A stretch of 34,990 nt of DNA from Candidatus Zhuqueibacterota bacterium (GTDB lineage: Bacteria; Zhuqueibacterota; Zhuqueibacteria; Oceanimicrobiales; Oceanimicrobiaceae): assembly GCA_029262005.1 (NCBI GenBank), contig JAJDAG010000136.1, forward strand, positions 1-34,990, in the 5' to 3' direction. This document shows, piece after piece, positions 32,504 through 34,990 of the stretch (its first letter is position 1; each line of letters opens with the position of its first letter). The notes below the pieces were generated by a model that saw nothing but the letters and a program-made list of their open reading frames with translations, did no database searches and was not told the origin of the DNA. The translations under genes and the position numbers were made by a program.

Positions 32504-32828
32504 GCTTGAAAAAAACTTAAGAAAATTCCCGACAGCACCATTCTCTCGATTTTGGCGGTTGTTGCCGTATTGTCCGGACTTTTTTTCATTCTATCACCAT
32601 TTCGGAAAATGTCCCCGAGCATTCAAATTGTGAGATCGCTCTCAGTCTGGTCAAAAAATTGGCGCAGGCACCCTGGAATTCACTGCAAGTACAAGTCAAC
32701 AATACCTTGGTCACTAAAACGGAGTTTATCCGTCCCAGGTTATATTTGAAGAGGTTTAGTTGAAAATAGTTTTGTCGCACTTTAACTTGAATCCAAGATT
32801 TCAAAATATTAACAAAAAGGAGAAAAAA
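32504..32828. other. Intergenic stretch, possible frameshifted gene remnant
   Basis: About 325 bases between the DUF1223 and peroxiredoxin-like genes. One plus-strand frame encodes a membrane-helix-like segment (AVVAVLSGLFFILSPF, about 32555-32602). A second overlapping frame then continues with a plausible soluble sequence ending RPRLYLKRFS near 32761. The switch between them looks like a frameshift in a decayed short gene, but neither part is recognised. A promoter for the next gene must also be here. Confidence 0.35.
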
Positions 32829-33476
32829 ATGAGCCTACTGGCGCAAATTCAAGAGATGCAGAAAGAGTTTATGAAACAGGTGTCTGAAGAAGACGTGAAA
32901 GTGCTGCAGAGCGCAACTGCAAAACTAATAGAGTCGGATATTGCTGCAAGATGCCTCAAACAAGGTGATAAGATGCCGGCTTTTTCTTTACCAAATGCGA
33001 TAAACGAAACAATATCTTCAAACATTATGCTTAATAAAGGCCCACTCGTAATCAACTTTTATCGCGGTGGCTGGTGTCCCTATTGTAATCTTGAACTTAA
33101 AGCTTTTCAGGAGGCACTTCCTGAAATTGTAGACCTTGGCGCACAATTGGTGGCAATTTCTCCTAATTTACCGGACAAATCACTTTCATCCATTGAAAAA
33201 CACGCTTTAACCTTTGAGGTGTTGACTGATATCGGCAATCAAATATCGCGTCAATTTGGGCTTGTCTTTACTCTTGATGCGCAACTACAACCTCTGTACA
33301 AACAATTTGGCATTGACATACCGAGCTTTAACGGTGATGAAAGTTATGAGTTGCCCATACCTGCCACTTACGTAGTCAACTCCGATGGAATTATTAAATT
33401 CGCTTTTGTCGATGCGGATTACACAAGACGCCTGGAGCCTGATAAAGTGATTGAAGCGTTAAAAAATTTAACATAG
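32829..33476 (+). CDS. Peroxiredoxin-like protein (AhpC/TSA family)
   Basis: A 215-residue thioredoxin-fold protein. I use ATG 32829, with AAGGAG eight bases ahead; the frame is open 23 codons further without a site. A helical N-terminal segment (1-45) precedes the AhpC/TSA core: GDKMPAFSLP, then VINFYRGGWCPYCNLEL with C83 and C86, and later PATYVVNSDGIIKFAFVDADYTRR. The C-P-Y-C pair is thioredoxin-like, in place of the peroxiredoxin P-x3-T-x2-C site. It likely reduces peroxides or disulfides in the cytosol. A strong hairpin terminator follows, so it is transcribed alone. Confidence 0.88.
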   Translation: MSLLAQIQEMQKEFMKQVSEEDVKVLQSATAKLIESDIAARCLKQGDKMPAFSLPNAINETISSNIMLNKGPLVINFYRGGWCPYCNLELKAFQEALPEIVDLGAQLVAISPNLPDKSLSSIEKHALTFEVLTDIGNQISRQFGLVFTLDAQLQPLYKQFGIDIPSFNGDESYELPIPATYVVNSDGIIKFAFVDADYTRRLEPDKVIEALKNLT

Positions 33477-33481
33477 AAAAT

Positions 33482-33524
33482 GTTCAGGGCAATCAAATCG
33501 CCAAACAATTTGATTGCCCTGAAC
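33482..33524 (+). terminator. Strong hairpin terminator after the peroxiredoxin-like gene
   Basis: A perfect 17-bp stem pairs 33482-33498 (gttcagggcaatcaaat) with 33508-33524 around a 9-base loop. It begins five bases after the stop codon. A short T run (gtgatttt) follows. The stem is long for a simple terminator and could also act as an mRNA-protecting end. Confidence 0.75.
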
Positions 33525-33712
33525 GTGATTTTCCAAAGCTTATCAATGAATTAAAAATGCCTGCCTTTGACTGCTCACAATATCTGGACTAACCCAGGGG
33601 CGCGCGGTCTCACTTAAGAAGCAAGGGCAACAAGCCTTGCAAACAAATAGATGTTGATACATCTCTGCAGGGTGCAAATCACAGTTAGCATATTATCTAT
33701 GGGAAATGAGCG

Positions 33713-34240
33713 ATGAGCAAATTCAACCTGAATCAGTCTATTCAGATTCTTCGAAATACTCCGGCGGTGTTACGAATACTCTTATGCGATTTATCAGAGG
33801 ATTGGATAACTCAGAATGAAGGCGGAGAATCCTGGAGCCCTTATGATATTGTCGGCCACTTCATTCATGGTGAAAAAACAGACTGGGTGCAACGGGCAAA
33901 AATAATTTTGGAGTTTGGGAAAAGCAAGCCGTTCACACCTTTTGACAGATTTGCACAAGTAAGAGATTCTGCCGGTAAAGGAATCAAAGTGTTATTAGAT
34001 GAATTTGAATTATTGCGTTCAGAGAATCTAAATGTTTTGAGCATGATGAAACTTCAAGATAACGATTTGAAGAAGGAAGGAATCCACCCGGAACTGGGAA
34101 TTGTGACATTGAAACAGCTTATTGCTACCTGGGTGATTCATGACTTGAGTCATATCCGACAGATTTCGCGTGTTATGGCCAAAAACTATAAAGATGAAAT
34201 CGGGCCCTGGCAAGAATATCTTCCAGTGGTGAATGAATAG
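33713..34240 (+). CDS. DinB-like four-helix protein
   Basis: A 175-residue protein of the DinB/YfiT-like metal-binding four-helix fold. The three histidine ligands are visible: one in VGHFIHGE (about H48-H52) and two in WVIHDLSHIRQISR (H143 and H147). The W-S-P-Y-D-I-V-G-H segment is typical. Relatives include bacillithiol/mycothiol S-transferases and many proteins of unknown role. It has no signal peptide. Upstream, 33525-33712 holds nothing I recognise. Confident in fold, not in function. Confidence 0.85.
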   Translation: MSKFNLNQSIQILRNTPAVLRILLCDLSEDWITQNEGGESWSPYDIVGHFIHGEKTDWVQRAKIILEFGKSKPFTPFDRFAQVRDSAGKGIKVLLDEFELLRSENLNVLSMMKLQDNDLKKEGIHPELGIVTLKQLIATWVIHDLSHIRQISRVMAKNYKDEIGPWQEYLPVVNE

Positions 34241-34439
34241 TTGTAAAATGTAAAGCAGTTAACTTACTGTTTTTCTAAAGAATATCGCCGAACCGAAATG
34301 AGGCCTATTTGCATTGCTCGTGTAACTACAGTCTTTGCAGCCAGTTGAATAGCTCTATAAAGCCTGTACTCGTGTGCTGTTTTTCAGGTAGCTTCAATCG
34401 ATGGGCAGAATATTGCAAGCCAATCAAAGGCAATCTATA

Positions 34440-34862
34440 ATGAAAATAGCAATGTGTGTTTTTGTGGTTCTGTTTTTGGTTGCTTGTCAATCAAGCAACC
34501 ATGTTAAACTGATTTACCCTGATAAAATTTATCAACAGACGAAGTGGACAGAAGACGAACTTAAAAAAAATATCGCCATTCGTCACCTTCATCGCGGCAC
34601 CGCTGCAAGCACGCATTTAATTCGTTTAAAAGGAAATGAGTTTCCACATTATCATGACCGACATGACCTGAATGTATCCGTCCTGTCTGGAAAAAGTACG
34701 ATTCATTTTAAGGATCATGCGGTTGTCTTAGTGCCGGGAGATGTCATCTTTATCCCAAAAGGAACATTCCATTGGGCTGAGAATACTGATTCCGTAGCCA
34801 GTGTTGTTTTTGCGGTATTTTCACCCGCTTTTGATGGTAAGGATAGACGTAAAGCGGAGTAA
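34440..34862 (+). CDS. Cupin-domain lipoprotein
   Basis: A 140-residue protein. I use ATG 34440, which opens a lipoprotein signal (MKIAMCVFVVLFLVAC, cysteine 16); the longer frame from 34401 would bury it behind a charged segment. The single cupin domain (about 55-130) carries the metal-site pattern HYHDRHDLNVSVLSG and VPGDVIFIPKGTFHWAEN, giving the His/Glu-type ligands in the two cupin motifs. Small periplasmic cupins may bind sugars or small ligands; none can be assigned. No partner gene is adjacent. Confidence 0.82.
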   Translation: MKIAMCVFVVLFLVACQSSNHVKLIYPDKIYQQTKWTEDELKKNIAIRHLHRGTAASTHLIRLKGNEFPHYHDRHDLNVSVLSGKSTIHFKDHAVVLVPGDVIFIPKGTFHWAENTDSVASVVFAVFSPAFDGKDRRKAE

Positions 34863-34876
34863 AATCCTAATCGGTA

Positions 34877-34990
34877 ACGGCGGGCGGGTTTCTCCTTCGC
34901 CCCTACCACAACACCCGGCATGCGGGTCCGCACCGGGCGTTTCGAGAAGTTGAGGTCATGAGAGCCGGGGTAATCCTAAACGATCAAAGT
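34877..34990. other. Sequence resembling that next to group II intron maturase genes (partial, at window end)
   Basis: The last ~110 bases are more GC-rich than the preceding genes. They include a compact hairpin, cccgg-ca-tgcg(ggtc)cgca-ccggg, at 34914-34937, followed by gcgtttcgagaagttgaggt. From memory, the string accacaacacccggcatgcg and what follows recurs beside group II intron reverse transcriptase genes. No reverse transcriptase is in the window, so it would lie beyond the right edge. Memory-based and not verified. Confidence 0.35.

Overview
The window looks like chromosomal DNA from an uncultured or little-studied bacterium of the FCB superphylum (Calditrichota, KSB1, Ignavibacteria or Marinimicrobia-like). 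The main evidence is a large secreted protein ending in a YPNPFNPTT-type FlgD-like / type IX (Por) sorting domain. Many TPR proteins, an aa3-type oxidase cluster and a ferredoxin-dependent 2-oxoacid oxidoreductase fit this. The assignment is an inference; there is no rRNA or other taxonomic marker here. I saw no tRNA, rRNA or CRISPR array.

Layout. 1-878 has no convincing gene but holds an eight-copy 21-bp tandem repeat. 879-3623 (-) is polA, with all three domains intact. 3933-4253 (+) is a DUF3467 protein followed by two palindromic elements. 4386-9982 is a lipid block. On the minus strand are a secreted TPR-parvulin protein, a diacylglycerol kinase-like lipid kinase and a PlsC acyltransferase. 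Divergent on the plus strand are a fused fatty-acid kinase (FakA-type DhaL domain joined to a FakB/DegV domain) and PlsY, overlapping by one base. FakAB makes acyl-phosphate and PlsY consumes it, so this pair is an uptake-to-lysophosphatidate module, with PlsC as the next step. 10110-12222 (+) has a SirB1-like transglutaminase-fold protein, a zinc-ribbon/TPR membrane protein and a tail-anchored ferredoxin-like protein lacking one cluster cysteine. 12402-17267 (-) is a 1.6-kaa secreted protein made of two tandem homologous halves.

17719-22239 (-) is a cytochrome c oxidase cluster, in transcription order subunit II, I, III, IV, a second III, then a small CPTC membrane protein. Subunit I keeps the D-channel residues and HPEVY but lacks the K-channel lysine. 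A long divergent intergenic region (22240-23075) separates it from a plus-strand operon for a 2-oxoacid:ferredoxin oxidoreductase (delta, alpha, fused beta-gamma), a COG0731-type radical SAM protein and a TPR protein.

27624-34862 holds mostly single genes: a YiiX-like permuted papain-fold protein, a NYN-domain putative RNase, a lipoprotein amidase, a DUF1223 thioredoxin-like protein, a peroxiredoxin-like protein, a DinB-like protein and a cupin lipoprotein. Two copies of a 147-bp MITE-like element lie at 22704-22850 and 31526-31673, with terminal inverted repeats and an internal hairpin carrying a compensatory change. The last ~110 bases resemble sequence that accompanies group II introns.

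The observations most worth following are the FakA-FakB fusion coupled to PlsY, the K-channel-less oxidase, the Cys-to-Asp ferredoxin, the duplicated secreted protein and the MITE-like family. All functional statements come from reading motifs by eye; no database search was possible.
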